NCBI RefSeq assembly: GCF_005502935.1
Contig: NZ_SCMP01000005.1
Coordinates: 124,001-188,000, forward strand
Source of the DNA: Pseudomonas sp. 2FG
GTDB lineage: Bacteria; Pseudomonadota; Gammaproteobacteria; Pseudomonadales; Pseudomonadaceae
Length of the DNA stretch: 64,000 nucleotides
Direction of reading: 5' to 3'
In this document: positions 52,401 to 61,321 of the stretch, one piece after another
Position numbering within the stretch: the first letter of the stretch is position 1
Layout: every line of letters begins with the position of its first letter
Program-made: the position numbers and the translations under genes
Notes under the pieces: model-generated
The model's input: only the letters and a program-made list of their open reading frames with translations
Databases searched by the model: none
What the model was told of the DNA's origin: nothing

Positions 52401-53330
52401 ATGGATCGTCCGCGTTTTCGTGCCTATTTCCTCCATCCGCGTTTCTGGCTGCTGTGGCTGGGCCTGGGTTTGCTGTGGCTGATCACCCAATTGCCCTACG
52501 CGCTGTTGCTGCAGTGCGGGCGCGGCTTGGGCGCGCTGATGTATTGGGGCGCGCGTTCGCGCCGGCAGATTGCCGCCCGTAATTTGCGGCTGTGCTTTCC
52601 AGAGCTGCCTGCGGTTGAGCGCAGGCGCCTGCTGCGGGAGAACTTCGCCTCTACCGGTATCGCCTTCTTCGAGATGGCGATCAGCTGGTGGTGGCCCGAG
52701 GCGCGGTTGCGCAAATTGGCGCAGATCGAGGGGCTGGAGCATCTGCAGCAGGCGCAGGCCGACGGGCAGGGTGTGATCCTGATGGCCCTGCACTTCACCA
52801 CCCTGGAGATGGGCGGCGGCTTGCTTGGGCTGGAGCATGGCCTATACGGCATGTACCGCGCGCATAAGAATCCGCTGTTCGATTACGTTCAGCGTCGTGG
52901 TCGCGAGCAGCGGCTGATTAGCGCCATCGAGCGCGAAGACGTGCGCGGCATGCTCAAGGTGCTGCGTGCCGGCGCGGCGATCTGGTATGCGCCGGATCAG
53001 GACTATGGCGCCAAGCAAAGCATCTTCGTGCCGTTCTTCGGCATCAGCGCCGCGACTGTGACCGCCACCAGCAAGTTCGCTCGGCTCGGTAAGGCGCGGG
53101 TCGTACCCTTTACCCAGAAGCGTCTGGAGGCTGGCGCCGGTTATCGCCTGGTGATCCATCCGCCGTTGGAGGCTTTCCCCGGCGAGAGCGAGGAGGCCGA
53201 TTGCCTGCGCATCAACCAATGGGTCGAAACGGCTATTCGCCAGTGCCCCGAGCAATATCTGTGGGCGCACCGCCGCTTCAAGACCCGGCCGAGCGGTGAA
53301 CCCAAGTTGTACAAAAAGCGGCCTAAGTAG
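52401..53330 (+). CDS. htrB: Lipid A lauroyl-type acyltransferase (HtrB/LpxL)
   Basis: A 309-residue protein with an N-terminal membrane anchor (WLLWLGLGLLWLITQLPYAL), the acyltransferase motif ALHFTTLEMGG (H-x4-E catalytic pair), GMYRAHKNPLFD and WYAPDQDYGAK. It transfers an acyl chain from acyl-ACP to lipid A precursors at the inner membrane. P. aeruginosa has two HtrB proteins, one beside minC, which this matches by position. ATG 52401 is used; an in-frame start 33 bases earlier is less likely. Confidence 0.92.
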   Translation: MDRPRFRAYFLHPRFWLLWLGLGLLWLITQLPYALLLQCGRGLGALMYWGARSRRQIAARNLRLCFPELPAVERRRLLRENFASTGIAFFEMAISWWWPEARLRKLAQIEGLEHLQQAQADGQGVILMALHFTTLEMGGGLLGLEHGLYGMYRAHKNPLFDYVQRRGREQRLISAIEREDVRGMLKVLRAGAAIWYAPDQDYGAKQSIFVPFFGISAATVTATSKFARLGKARVVPFTQKRLEAGAGYRLVIHPPLEAFPGESEEADCLRINQWVETAIRQCPEQYLWAHRRFKTRPSGEPKLYKKRPK

Positions 53331-53370
53331 GCCGCGCCTATACTCGCGGAAATGCCCCGAGAGCGCGCCG

Positions 53371-54558
53371 ATGAATCCAGCAGACAGCTCTGCCAAGCCG
53401 GTCACCGGGCTGATTCTCTCCGGCGGTGGAGCTCGGGCGGCCTATCAGGTGGGGGTGTTGGCCGCGATTGCCGACCTGCTGCCGGATGCCACGCAAAATC
53501 CCTTCCCGGTGATAGTCGGCACCTCCGCCGGCGCGGTGAATGCGGTGGGGCTGGCCTGTGGCGCGTTGCACTTCACCGAGGCGGTCCGCCGGCTGACCCA
53601 GGTTTGGCAAAACTTCCATACCCATCAGGTCTATCGCAGCGATCTGCCTGGGGTACTGCGTCAGGCCTATCGTTTTCTCGGTCACAGCCTGCTCGGCCTG
53701 GGTAAGAGTTTGCCCGTCGCGCTGCTCGACAGCTCGCCGTTGCGTGAATTGCTGGCGCGGGAGCTGGATTTTTCCGGGATCGCCGCGGCGGTGCGGATGC
53801 GCCAGTTACGCGCGGTGGCCATCACCGCGTTCGGCTATGAGTCCGGCCAGGCGGTGACCTTCTATCAGGGGCGCGCGACCATCGATCCCTGGCTTCGCCA
53901 TCGCCGGGTTGGCGTACCCACCCGGCTGAAACTCGAGCACCTGCTCGCCAGTGCGTCGATCCCCCTGATCTTCCCGCCGGTGAAGATCAATCGCGAATAC
54001 TTTGGCGATGGCGCAGTGCGCCAGTCCGCGCCGATCAGCCCGGCGCTGCATCTGGGCGCCAACCGTGTGCTGGTGGTCGGGGTCAGCGGCAATCCGCAGA
54101 GTGGCGATGCGAATGCGATCGTCATCCGGCCGAAAACCGGCCGCCCACCCAGCTTGGCGCAGATCGGCGGGCATCTGCTCAACAGCACCTTTATCGACAG
54201 CCTGGAAGGTGACATCGAACTGCTGGAGCGGCTCAACCATATGAGCCGTTGGCTGCCCGCCGAGCTACCGCCGCGAAGTTTGGCGCCGAAGCCGGTGGAG
54301 GTGTTGGTGATTGCCCCGAGTCAGCCGCTGGACCAGATCGCCGCGCGCCATCTTCACGAGCTACCGCGGACGCTGCGGCTGTTCTTGCGTGGGCCTGGCG
54401 CGACCAAGGCCAGCGGCGCTGGGGTTCTCAGCTATTTGCTATTCGAGCCGGGCTACTGCAATGAGCTGATTGAGTTGGGTTATCAGGACGCCATGGCGCA
54501 AAAGACGGCGCTGCTTAGCTTCCTCGGTTTAGAGCCGCTTGCGGCGCTCAGCCCGTAA
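53371..54558 (+). CDS. Patatin-like phospholipase
   Basis: A 395-residue protein with the patatin elements: oxyanion loop LSGGGARAAYQVGVL, nucleophile elbow VGTSAGAVNA (Ser52), and the DG motif in YFGDGAVRQSAP at about residue 212. It should be a Ser-Asp dyad lipid hydrolase, probably cytoplasmic or membrane-associated since no signal peptide is seen. ATG 53371 is chosen; it starts 40 bases after the htrB-like stop. The mid-region SPLRELLARELDFSGIAAAV is the usual patatin cap. Confidence 0.88.
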   Translation: MNPADSSAKPVTGLILSGGGARAAYQVGVLAAIADLLPDATQNPFPVIVGTSAGAVNAVGLACGALHFTEAVRRLTQVWQNFHTHQVYRSDLPGVLRQAYRFLGHSLLGLGKSLPVALLDSSPLRELLARELDFSGIAAAVRMRQLRAVAITAFGYESGQAVTFYQGRATIDPWLRHRRVGVPTRLKLEHLLASASIPLIFPPVKINREYFGDGAVRQSAPISPALHLGANRVLVVGVSGNPQSGDANAIVIRPKTGRPPSLAQIGGHLLNSTFIDSLEGDIELLERLNHMSRWLPAELPPRSLAPKPVEVLVIAPSQPLDQIAARHLHELPRTLRLFLRGPGATKASGAGVLSYLLFEPGYCNELIELGYQDAMAQKTALLSFLGLEPLAALSP

Positions 54559-54669
54559 GCCGCGCGGCTCGGCCCGAAGATCGCCATGCGTGCACCTTCG
54601 CCGACTCTTTGCGCTGCGTCATGAAACGGCGGTCTGATGCCGCCTGCTCAACCTCCTCCCAGGTATTCA

Positions 54670-55437
54670 TCATTCGGCGATCTGCAGCTTGCGCGCCTCG
54701 CTGTAGACGTAGCGGATCTTGTCGTACTCGAACGGTGAGTTGGTCTGGCCGTAGCGGAGATTGGTGCTGTAGCGCTTGTCGACGGCGCGCAGCACGCCGA
54801 TTTCCGGGTGATCGCCGCTGACTTCGGCGACGTTGAGGAAGTTGATCTGGCTCTCCGCGCTGAAATCCGCCACTAACCCGCCCGTATCGCGCAGGTTGGA
54901 CGGGCCGAGTATCGGCAGCATCAGATAAGGGCCCGCGGGCACGCCGTAGAAGCCCAGGGTCTGGCCGAAGTCTTCAGTCTGCCTGGGCAGGCCCAGCATA
55001 GTTGCCGGGTCCCACAGACCGGCGATCCCCAGCGTGGTGTTGAACAGCAGCCGCCCCGTGGTTTCCATCGAACGCTGGCCTTTGAGCTGTAACAGGCTGT
55101 TGAGCAGGTTGGGAATATCGCCCAGGTTGCCGAAGAAGTTGCTCACTCCGCTGCGCAGGAAGCCGGGGGTGATGTAGCGGTAACCGTTAACTACGGGTAG
55201 AAACACCCACTCATCGAAGCGGTAGTTGAAGTGGTAGACCCGCCGGTTCCACGACTCCAGGGGATCGTAGATGTTCAGGGCGTCGAGGCTCGAGCGCTCG
55301 AACTCGAGCTGGTCGAGGCCCGGGTTGAATTTCAGCGTTTTCAGCGGCTCGCTGAAACCATCCGGAGCAACCGTCCGTTCGGCCTGGGCCAGGTTGCTGG
55401 CGAGCAGCAGGGCAAGCAGGAAGGATGTCTTAACCAC
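54670..55437 (-). CDS. MlaA/VacJ-like protein without a lipobox cysteine
   Basis: A 255-residue protein from GTG 55437 (VVKTSFLLALLLASNLAQAE), preceded by GGAGTTCTTCC and overlapping the preceding hydrolase gene by eight bases. The MlaA core is clear: DPLESWNRRVYHFNYRFDEW, GVSNFFGNLGDIPNLLNSLL, RLLFNTTLGIAGLWDPATML. MlaA normally is an outer-membrane lipoprotein that removes surface phospholipids; here the signal peptide ends AQAE with no Cys, so it is probably soluble or anchored otherwise. It is coupled to an exported hydrolase. Confidence 0.85.
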   Translation of the reverse strand: MVKTSFLLALLLASNLAQAERTVAPDGFSEPLKTLKFNPGLDQLEFERSSLDALNIYDPLESWNRRVYHFNYRFDEWVFLPVVNGYRYITPGFLRSGVSNFFGNLGDIPNLLNSLLQLKGQRSMETTGRLLFNTTLGIAGLWDPATMLGLPRQTEDFGQTLGFYGVPAGPYLMLPILGPSNLRDTGGLVADFSAESQINFLNVAEVSGDHPEIGVLRAVDKRYSTNLRYGQTNSPFEYDKIRYVYSEARKLQIAE

Positions 55438-56728
55438 GGAAGAACTCCAGCATGGCGGCGCTGTTGACGCGGTAATTGAGGTTGCCGCAGTGCCCGCCAT
55501 GGGGGTAGACGGTCAAACGCTCACCCAGGGTGCGGCGCAGGAAGCCGAGGTCGCCAGGGCCGAGGATCAGATCGTCGGCGTTGGTCATCACGGCGATCTT
55601 GCTGCTGGTTTTCAGGTAATCCTCCAGAGCGTAGAGGCTGACCTGGTCGATCAATTGCAGCAGGCTGCCGCCATCCGTGCGGGCGCGCCACATCGGCACC
55701 AGTTGTTCGCCGATATAGCAGTCGAAGTCGCACAGCAGCGCACGCCTGAGGAAGGGTGTGAGGCTGGTGCCTTCGCTGATCGGGTAGTGCGGCGGGGTGA
55801 TCAGGCCACGGCGGTTGATCAGGTCGGAGGTAAAGGCGATATCCGCCGAGGAGAAGCGGAACGCGGTGCCGATCAGCATGGCCATTTGTTCGTTCGACAA
55901 GTGCTGCTTGGACTGCTGGAAGTCGAAGAGCAGGGCATCGTTGAGGTCGATATAGCCCTTCTGCTGGAAGTAACGGGTCAGCTTGCCGAGGACCAGCTCA
56001 TAGAAGGTGGTGCTGTCAGTGACGCCCTTGACCTCGGTTTGCACCAGGCTATCGAGGTTGGTGATCGAGGTGTAGAGGTTGACCGGTGGGTTCAGCAGCA
56101 GCACTTTTTTGAAGTTGAAGCTGCGCCGGGTTTCATCGAGGTGGCTGACGAAGGCCGCATTCAGGGCGCCGAGGCTATAGCCGGTCAGGTAGAAGTCGGT
56201 AATCTCGAGCCCAGGGTGCTGGGCGCGGACGGCCTGCATGACCCGGTACAGATCATCGGCATCCTCGGTCGAGACGCCTGGGGTGGCGTGGCGCGAGGCC
56301 GCCGCCATGAAGTCATAACTGGTCGGTGAGGACAGTTGCACCACGTGGTAGCCGGCGCCGTAGAACAGCTTCTTCAGGTATTCGGTCAGGCTGCTGGAGT
56401 AGTGCGCGCCGGTGCCGGCGATGATGAAGATCAGGGGCGCCGGGCCTTTCTGCTCCGCCAGGCGATAGCGCAACTTGGTCACCGGCCAGAAGTTGGCCGG
56501 CAGTTCGAACTCGCGCTCCGGGCGCAGTTTGAGGTCGTAGTCGGCCTGGTCGATATCGGCGTCGGCGGGCAGCTGCGGACGCAGCTCCGGCGGGGTGGTG
56601 GCGATGGTCGCCTCGAACGGGTTGCTCAATGGGTAGCCATAGCTGGCGGCGTCGATATCGGCCGCCAGCAGCGGCAGACTCAAGACGAGGCCGCTCCAGA
56701 GCGCAGCAAGACCTAGAAGACGGGGCAT
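55430..56728 (-). CDS. Exported alpha/beta hydrolase coupled to MlaA-like gene
   Basis: A 432-residue protein with a signal peptide (LLGLAALWSGLVLSLPLLAA). Nucleophile elbow GYSLGALN holds the Ser; LIFIIAGTGAHYSSSLT is the oxyanion strand; NADDLILGPGD and HGGHCGNL hold candidates for the acid and the His. I do not recognise a named family. It should act in the periplasm or at the outer membrane. The eight-base overlap with the MlaA-like gene suggests joint work on lipids, which is an inference. Confidence 0.75.
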   Translation of the reverse strand: MPRLLGLAALWSGLVLSLPLLAADIDAASYGYPLSNPFEATIATTPPELRPQLPADADIDQADYDLKLRPEREFELPANFWPVTKLRYRLAEQKGPAPLIFIIAGTGAHYSSSLTEYLKKLFYGAGYHVVQLSSPTSYDFMAAASRHATPGVSTEDADDLYRVMQAVRAQHPGLEITDFYLTGYSLGALNAAFVSHLDETRRSFNFKKVLLLNPPVNLYTSITNLDSLVQTEVKGVTDSTTFYELVLGKLTRYFQQKGYIDLNDALLFDFQQSKQHLSNEQMAMLIGTAFRFSSADIAFTSDLINRRGLITPPHYPISEGTSLTPFLRRALLCDFDCYIGEQLVPMWRARTDGGSLLQLIDQVSLYALEDYLKTSSKIAVMTNADDLILGPGDLGFLRRTLGERLTVYPHGGHCGNLNYRVNSAAMLEFFRG

Positions 56729-56812
56729 TGCAGAGTCCCTTTAGAAGATAAGGTGCTGAGTGAATACGCTGGCTAGGACAACGGCAAGCCTCGTGAGTGC
56801 CCAGATGCAGCT

Positions 56813-57301
56813 TTAGCCTGCGTGCTGGGCCAGTTCGGTCAGGGCGGCACCGCTCAGGCGATAGGCCGTCCAATCGTCCAGCGGGCGAGCGCCAAGGCGG
56901 TGATAGAAGCCGAGGGCCGGTTCGTTCCAATCCAACACCGACCATTCCAGGCGACCACAACCGCGACTCACGGCCAAGTGCGCCAGCTCTGCCAGCAGTG
57001 CCTTGCCCAGTCCCGCACCGCGGGCGCTGTTGCGCACGTAGAGGTCCTCGAGATAGATGCCGGGTTTGCCGAGGAAGGTCGAATAATTGTGGAAGAACAG
57101 CGCAAAACCGGCGGGCTCGCCATCCAGTTCAGCGATCAGCACCTCGGCAAACGGCCGTGGGCCGAACAGGTGGTCGGCCATCTGCGCCGGGTCGGCGACG
57201 ACCTGCGCGCTGAGTTTTTCGTACTCGGCGAGTTCGCGGATCAAGCTGAGGATGAGTGGGATGTCGTCGCGTTGGGCGGGGCGTAGCTGAATGCGGGACA
57301 T
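56813..57301 (-). CDS. GNAT acetyltransferase (SSAT/thialysine-like)
   Basis: A 162-residue protein with LIRELAEYEKLSAQVVADPA, KPGIYLEDLYVRNSARGAGL and GCGRLEWSVLDWNEPALGFY. These match the diamine/thialysine N-acetyltransferase branch of GNAT, which use acetyl-CoA on primary amines. ATG 57301 with AAGGAATCCGT is clear. The longer open frame upstream has no homology and is rejected. Acceptor unknown; polyamine-type amines are plausible. Confidence 0.85.
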   Translation of the reverse strand: MSRIQLRPAQRDDIPLILSLIRELAEYEKLSAQVVADPAQMADHLFGPRPFAEVLIAELDGEPAGFALFFHNYSTFLGKPGIYLEDLYVRNSARGAGLGKALLAELAHLAVSRGCGRLEWSVLDWNEPALGFYHRLGARPLDDWTAYRLSGAALTELAQHAG

Positions 57302-57495
57302 ACGGATTCCTTTCGTGGTAGGTGCCTGAGCTTGCCGTGTTCGAGCCCTTACCGGCAAGCGGGCTAATGTAGCGGGGCAAGTGCCCGAGCCGATCGATCC
57401 GCCAGCGCCGAACCGGTATGGAGGTGTGGATTTAGGCTTGCATACGGCGGGTGGGCGATTATGCTGGGCGCCGTTTTCATCCATCGGAGAGCCCC

Positions 57496-57867
57496 ATGTC
57501 CCGCCGTTTGCCCTTGATCGCGCTGCTGATTGCTCTGCCACTGTGGTTGGCCGCCAGCTATGGGCTGCGTTTTGCGCTGATGGAGGATGGCCAGTGGGTC
57601 GGCCTGTGTGTGGATGAGGCGCAGCGTTGGGAGTGCCAGGTGCGCTCCGGGCTGGGATTGCTGATCCACTTTCGGGTGATCGCCTGGGCGGCATTGAGCG
57701 GCGCGGTCGTGGCCTTCTTTGTGCCGGGCCGGTTGGGTCGGGGGCTGGCGGTGTTGGCGCTGCTGTTCGCGTTGCCGGCGTTGGTGCTGTACAGCGCCAG
57801 TCTGGCGGTGTTTGCCGTGGTGATCGCCGCGCTGCGGCTGGTGCGGGCGCCACGTCCAGCGGTTTGA
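57496..57867 (+). CDS. Small integral membrane protein of unknown function
   Basis: A 123-residue protein with about four hydrophobic segments (LIALLIALPLWLAASYG, the pair around WAALSGAVVAFFVPG and LAVLALLFALPALVLYSASL). A periplasmic or cytoplasmic loop (EDGQWVGLCVDEAQRWECQV) has two cysteines. I do not recognise a family. ATG 57496 is used, with a start 45 bases upstream less likely. It is followed by a strong bidirectional terminator. Confidence 0.7.
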   Translation: MSRRLPLIALLIALPLWLAASYGLRFALMEDGQWVGLCVDEAQRWECQVRSGLGLLIHFRVIAWAALSGAVVAFFVPGRLGRGLAVLALLFALPALVLYSASLAVFAVVIAALRLVRAPRPAV

Positions 57868-57880
57868 ACCCGCGGGCAAG

Positions 57881-57911
57881 AAAAAAGGGATGACGGAGTC
57901 ATCCCTTTTTT
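57881..57911. terminator. Bidirectional terminator
   Basis: AAAAAAGGGATGAC-GGA-GTCATCCCTTTTTT is a perfect hairpin between converging genes (small membrane protein and GH17-type protein). Confidence 0.92.
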
Positions 57912-57931
57912 GTTTCGCCGATCAGCTGAAG

Positions 57932-59485
57932 TTACGCCGTTCTGACGCGCAAGCTGCGCCACAGCGCCGCGACCAGCAGTACGCTGACCAGCGCCCAAGC
58001 CATGGCTTGCAGGTTGCCGAGGGTCTCCTGGTACAGCTGCGGGATGATGCCGGCGCCGATGAGCAAGGTCAGCACGGCGATTTCACGGCGTGGGCCGGCT
58101 ACCGGGCGGCACAGGTACACCACGGCCGGCAGTAACAGCGCCGCGCTCGGGAAGCTGCGGTAGCGCGGGTCGAATACCAGGCTGAGCATCAGTACCGCAC
58201 CGGCGAAGCCGGCGGCGGCCAGCCACCAGCCGCCGCGTGCTTGCAGCCAGGCGAATAGGCGGGCGCGCCAGCCCACTTTGGCCGACAGCGCCAGCGCGGC
58301 ATGGGCCAGTACCAGAAGATTCAAACCGACCAGGAACGCCGCCCACAGCCATTCACCGGCAAAGCGGCTGGTGACCCGCGCCAACTCGCCCCAGAGCCCG
58401 ATGCAGGCGGCGCCGAGGGCGGCCAGTAGCGGCAAGATCAGGGCCGCACGGGTGGAGGCCGGGCGCCCGGCCAGCAGCAGGGTGGCGAGGAAGATCAGCC
58501 CGCTAACGCTCAGCCAGACAGTCCAGTTCGGCAGGTTGGAGACCGGGCCGGCGAGGACGGCCTTGTCTTGGCGATCGGCATCGAACAGGCCCCAGTAACC
58601 ACCCACGGCACCTTCGCTGGCGCGCTTCCAGGGCTGATCGAAGGCTTCGATCAGGTTGTAGTGCCAGCCATTCTGCTCGGCCAGGGCGACGAAGCCACGG
58701 ATGAATTTGGCTTCGTTGACCCGGCTCGGCAGCGCGGTTTCACGCTGACGGCCTTCGCTGGGCCAGCCGGTTTCGCCGATCAGGATGTCCTTGGGGGCGA
58801 ATTTGTTGCCAAACACCTGGCGGATCTCGGCGACGTGGGCCAGGGCCTCGTCGATTCCCGCCGGGTCGTCTTCCCAATAAGGCAGCAGGTGGATGGTCAG
58901 GAAGTCCACGGCGGGCGCGACTTCCGGGTGCTGCAGCCAGAACTCCCAGACGTCGGCGTAGGTCACCGGTTGTTTGACCTGAGCCTTGACCTGGCCGATC
59001 AGTTTTGCCAGTTGGGCGCCGGTGACTTCTTTACGCAGCAGGGTCTCGTTACCGACTATCACCGACTGTACGACGTCAGGATTCGCGTTGGCGGACTCGA
59101 TCAGCGCCTGGACTTCTTTCTGGGTGTCCAGTGGGTTGCCGTTGACCCAGGCGCCCAGCATCAGCTGCAAACCATGCTTGCGGGCCAGCGCGGGAATGGC
59201 TTCGAGGCCGGTCATGGAGTAGGTGCGAATGCAGTGGAAGCGCGTGGCCAGCAGCGCCAGATCCGCATCCATCCGCTCCGGGCGCAGGGCGAAAGGTTGG
59301 TCGAAGGGCGACTGATCCTTGTCGAACGGCGTGTAAGAGGCGCACTGCAACTTGTGCGTCGGCGTCGCCGCATCCGGCAGCACGACTGGCTGGCCGAGGC
59401 CATACCAGAGCCCGGCGAGGGCAAACAGGGCGAGCAGACAGGCGAATACATAGGGTAAGGCGGGGAAGCGGGCGGTAGCGGGCAT
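57932..59485 (-). CDS. GH17-type glycosidase/transglycosidase with C-terminal membrane domain
   Basis: A 517-residue protein. An N-terminal anchor (VFACLLALFALAGLWYGLG) precedes a GH17-like domain at about residues 45 to 320 with VGNETLLR (acid/base Glu) and LIGETGWPSEG (nucleophile Glu). The last 200 residues have about seven hydrophobic helices. The catalytic part should face the periplasm. GH17 enzymes act on beta-1,3-glucans; a role in remodelling periplasmic cyclic glucans is plausible by analogy to NdvC-type proteins, but not shown here. Confidence 0.82.
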   Translation of the reverse strand: MPATARFPALPYVFACLLALFALAGLWYGLGQPVVLPDAATPTHKLQCASYTPFDKDQSPFDQPFALRPERMDADLALLATRFHCIRTYSMTGLEAIPALARKHGLQLMLGAWVNGNPLDTQKEVQALIESANANPDVVQSVIVGNETLLRKEVTGAQLAKLIGQVKAQVKQPVTYADVWEFWLQHPEVAPAVDFLTIHLLPYWEDDPAGIDEALAHVAEIRQVFGNKFAPKDILIGETGWPSEGRQRETALPSRVNEAKFIRGFVALAEQNGWHYNLIEAFDQPWKRASEGAVGGYWGLFDADRQDKAVLAGPVSNLPNWTVWLSVSGLIFLATLLLAGRPASTRAALILPLLAALGAACIGLWGELARVTSRFAGEWLWAAFLVGLNLLVLAHAALALSAKVGWRARLFAWLQARGGWWLAAAGFAGAVLMLSLVFDPRYRSFPSAALLLPAVVYLCRPVAGPRREIAVLTLLIGAGIIPQLYQETLGNLQAMAWALVSVLLVAALWRSLRVRTA

Positions 59486-59904
59486 GATCAGGCGCGTCTG
59501 GGAGCAAAGCCGCGCATCTTACCTGCATTCCCGGCGTTTCGCGCATAGCCGCGCAGGCGACCATTGCCGCGCAGGCCACCGTTGTAGCTTTGGATATCTC
59601 GTTGGCCTCGACCGCGCGTGGCACGCTCAGCCGCGAAGGAAACGCGTTTATGTACGACGCCTATAGTCGCTGCTAAGGGGCATAGGTCTTTTGATTTCCC
59701 GATCCGCTGGGCGAATGTCGCTTCTCGCTGGCTTGAGGTCGCTATCAGAGCAGGTGCGGTTTGGCTTCGAGTCGAATATCGACCCATCAGTACTCCACTG
59801 ATGAGGGCAGGGTCTGTTTAGGGCGTGACGGGGGCGAATCCCAAACGAAAACACCACTCCAGCTGCTCGACATCGATCGGGCGCGCTACTTTCGGGAAAA
59901 AACA
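59486..59904. other. 419-bp gene-free stretch upstream of the betaine-type binding protein
   Basis: No supported gene. A hairpin CATCAG-CTGATG lies at 59785 to 59803. The rest is GC-moderate with no clear consensus promoter. Two transcripts start outward from here, one in each direction. Confidence 0.45.
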
Positions 59905-60753
59905 ATGAAAATGCGACGGCTATTGGGGATCGGTGCCAGCCTGGCACTTGCACTTAGTACTGGCTTGGCGGCAGCAGCGGATAAACCGACCCTCAAGATC
60001 GGTTATGTGGAGGGTTGGTCGGACAGCGTGGCGACTACCCATGTGGCGGCTGAGGTGATTAAACAGCAACTCGGCTATGAGGTGAAGTTGATGCCAGTAG
60101 CCACCGGCATCATGTGGCAGGGCGTGGCGAAAGGTCAGTTGGACGCCATGCTGTCGGCTTGGCTGCCGGTTACCCATGGACCCTATTACGAGAAGCTGAA
60201 GGATCAAGTGGTCGACCTCGGCCCGAACTTCAATGACGCGAAGATCGGCCTGATCGTGCCGGAGTACGTCACGGCCAAGAGCATCGGTGACCTGCAGGCG
60301 CAGAAGGACGGCTTCGCCGGGCGCATCGTCGGCATCGATGCCGGCTCGGGCGTGATGCTCAAGACCGATCAGGCGATCAAGGACTATGGTCTGGACTACA
60401 AGCTGCAGGCCAGTTCCGGTAGCGCCATGACCGCCGAGTTGGCGCGTTCGATCAAGGCGCAGAAGCCCATTGCCGTCACCGGCTGGATTCCACACTGGAT
60501 GTTCGCCAAGTGGCAACTGCGCTTCCTCGACGATCCGAAAGGCGTCTACGGTGCCGCCGAGCACGTCGACAGCATTGCCAACCCGGGCCTGGAGGCCAAA
60601 GCGCCGACCGTGGTGGCGTTCCTGAAGAAATTCAACTGGACGCCGAGCGAAATCGGCGAAGTGATGCTGGCCATCGAAGAGGGCGCCAAGCCCGCGGCGG
60701 CGGCGCAGAAGTGGGTCAGCGAGCACCCGGATCGGGTCAAGGAGTGGCTGTAA
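59905..60753 (+). CDS. betX: Glycine-betaine-type ABC substrate-binding protein (BetX-like)
   Basis: A 282-residue protein with a signal peptide (GASLALALSTGLAAAA) and an OpuAC-type fold. Tryptophans that build an aromatic cage for quaternary amines are in VEGWSDS, SAWLPVTHG and TGWIPHWMFAKW. The position before DUF485-actP matches PA3236 (BetX), an orphan binding protein that feeds betaine to the CbcWV core. No permease gene is adjacent. ATG 59905 is preferred to an earlier start that lacks the signal peptide. A terminator follows. Confidence 0.85.
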   Translation: MKMRRLLGIGASLALALSTGLAAAADKPTLKIGYVEGWSDSVATTHVAAEVIKQQLGYEVKLMPVATGIMWQGVAKGQLDAMLSAWLPVTHGPYYEKLKDQVVDLGPNFNDAKIGLIVPEYVTAKSIGDLQAQKDGFAGRIVGIDAGSGVMLKTDQAIKDYGLDYKLQASSGSAMTAELARSIKAQKPIAVTGWIPHWMFAKWQLRFLDDPKGVYGAAEHVDSIANPGLEAKAPTVVAFLKKFNWTPSEIGEVMLAIEEGAKPAAAAQKWVSEHPDRVKEWL

Positions 60754-60822
60754 CACCGGCCGCTGAACACCTGCAGGGAGTCGGGCGGCTATAGGCCCAC
60801 TGACTTCCGAAGCGTGACCACC

Positions 60823-60858
60823 AAGCCGCTCAGTGCCTGCACTGAGCGGCTTTTTTGG
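60823..60858 (+). terminator. Terminator of the betX-like gene
   Basis: AAGCCGCTCAGTG-CCTG-CACTGAGCGGCTT stem with a T run, 70 bases after the stop. Confidence 0.92.
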
Positions 60859-60902
60859 TTGCCTGTGCGGTGTTTGCCGCTGCGCCGCAGGCGCTGCCTT
60901 CG

Positions 60903-60935
60903 ACTAAGACTATGGTCTCAACTAAGACTAAGGTC
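60903..60935 (+). promoter_or_regulatory. Two 15-bp direct repeats before DUF485-actP
   Basis: ACTAAGACTATGGTC (60903 to 60917) and ACTAAGACTAAGGTC (60921 to 60935) match at 14 of 15 positions with an 18-bp period. Each contains GAC-(4)-GTC. Position upstream of an acetate permease operon fits an activator such as the CrbR/ErdR response regulator, an inference. Confidence 0.6.
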
Positions 60936-61006
60936 GTCTGTCGCGTGGGCCTAGCCGCTCTAGAGTGACCTCACCAGCAACCCGTGCTGCGGAGGACAAC
61001 AACAAA

Positions 61007-61321
61007 ATGAGCAACGACAGCATCTACCGGCGGATTGAACAGAGTCCGCGCTTCAAAGAACTGGTAGCCAAACGCGAGCGATTCGCCTGGATACTCTCAG
61101 CCATCATGCTCGGCCTCTATGTGGCCTTCATCCTGGTCATCGCCTTCGATCCGCAACTCTTCGGTACGCCGATCAGCCCGGGTTCGACCACGACCTGGGG
61201 CATTCCGGTGGGGGTGGGGCTGATCGTCTCGGCCTTCGTCCTGACCGGCATTTACGTCTTCCGTGCCAACGGTGAATTCGACGATCTGAACCAGGCCATT
61301 CTGGATGAGGTGCAGAAATGA
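61007..61321 (+). CDS. yjcH: DUF485 membrane protein (YjcH-like)
   Basis: A 104-residue protein with two membrane helices ([20 protein letters not shown] and [18 protein letters not shown]) after a basic start ([14 protein letters not shown]), the DUF485 layout. It nearly always precedes actP and is thought to assist the symporter. GGAGGAC lies upstream. Its stop overlaps the actP start by four bases. Confidence 0.93.
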   Translation: MSNDSIYRRIEQSPRFKELVAKRERFAWILSAIMLGLYVAFILVIAFDPQLFGTPISPGSTTTWGIPVGVGLIVSAFVLTGIYVFRANGEFDDLNQAILDEVQK

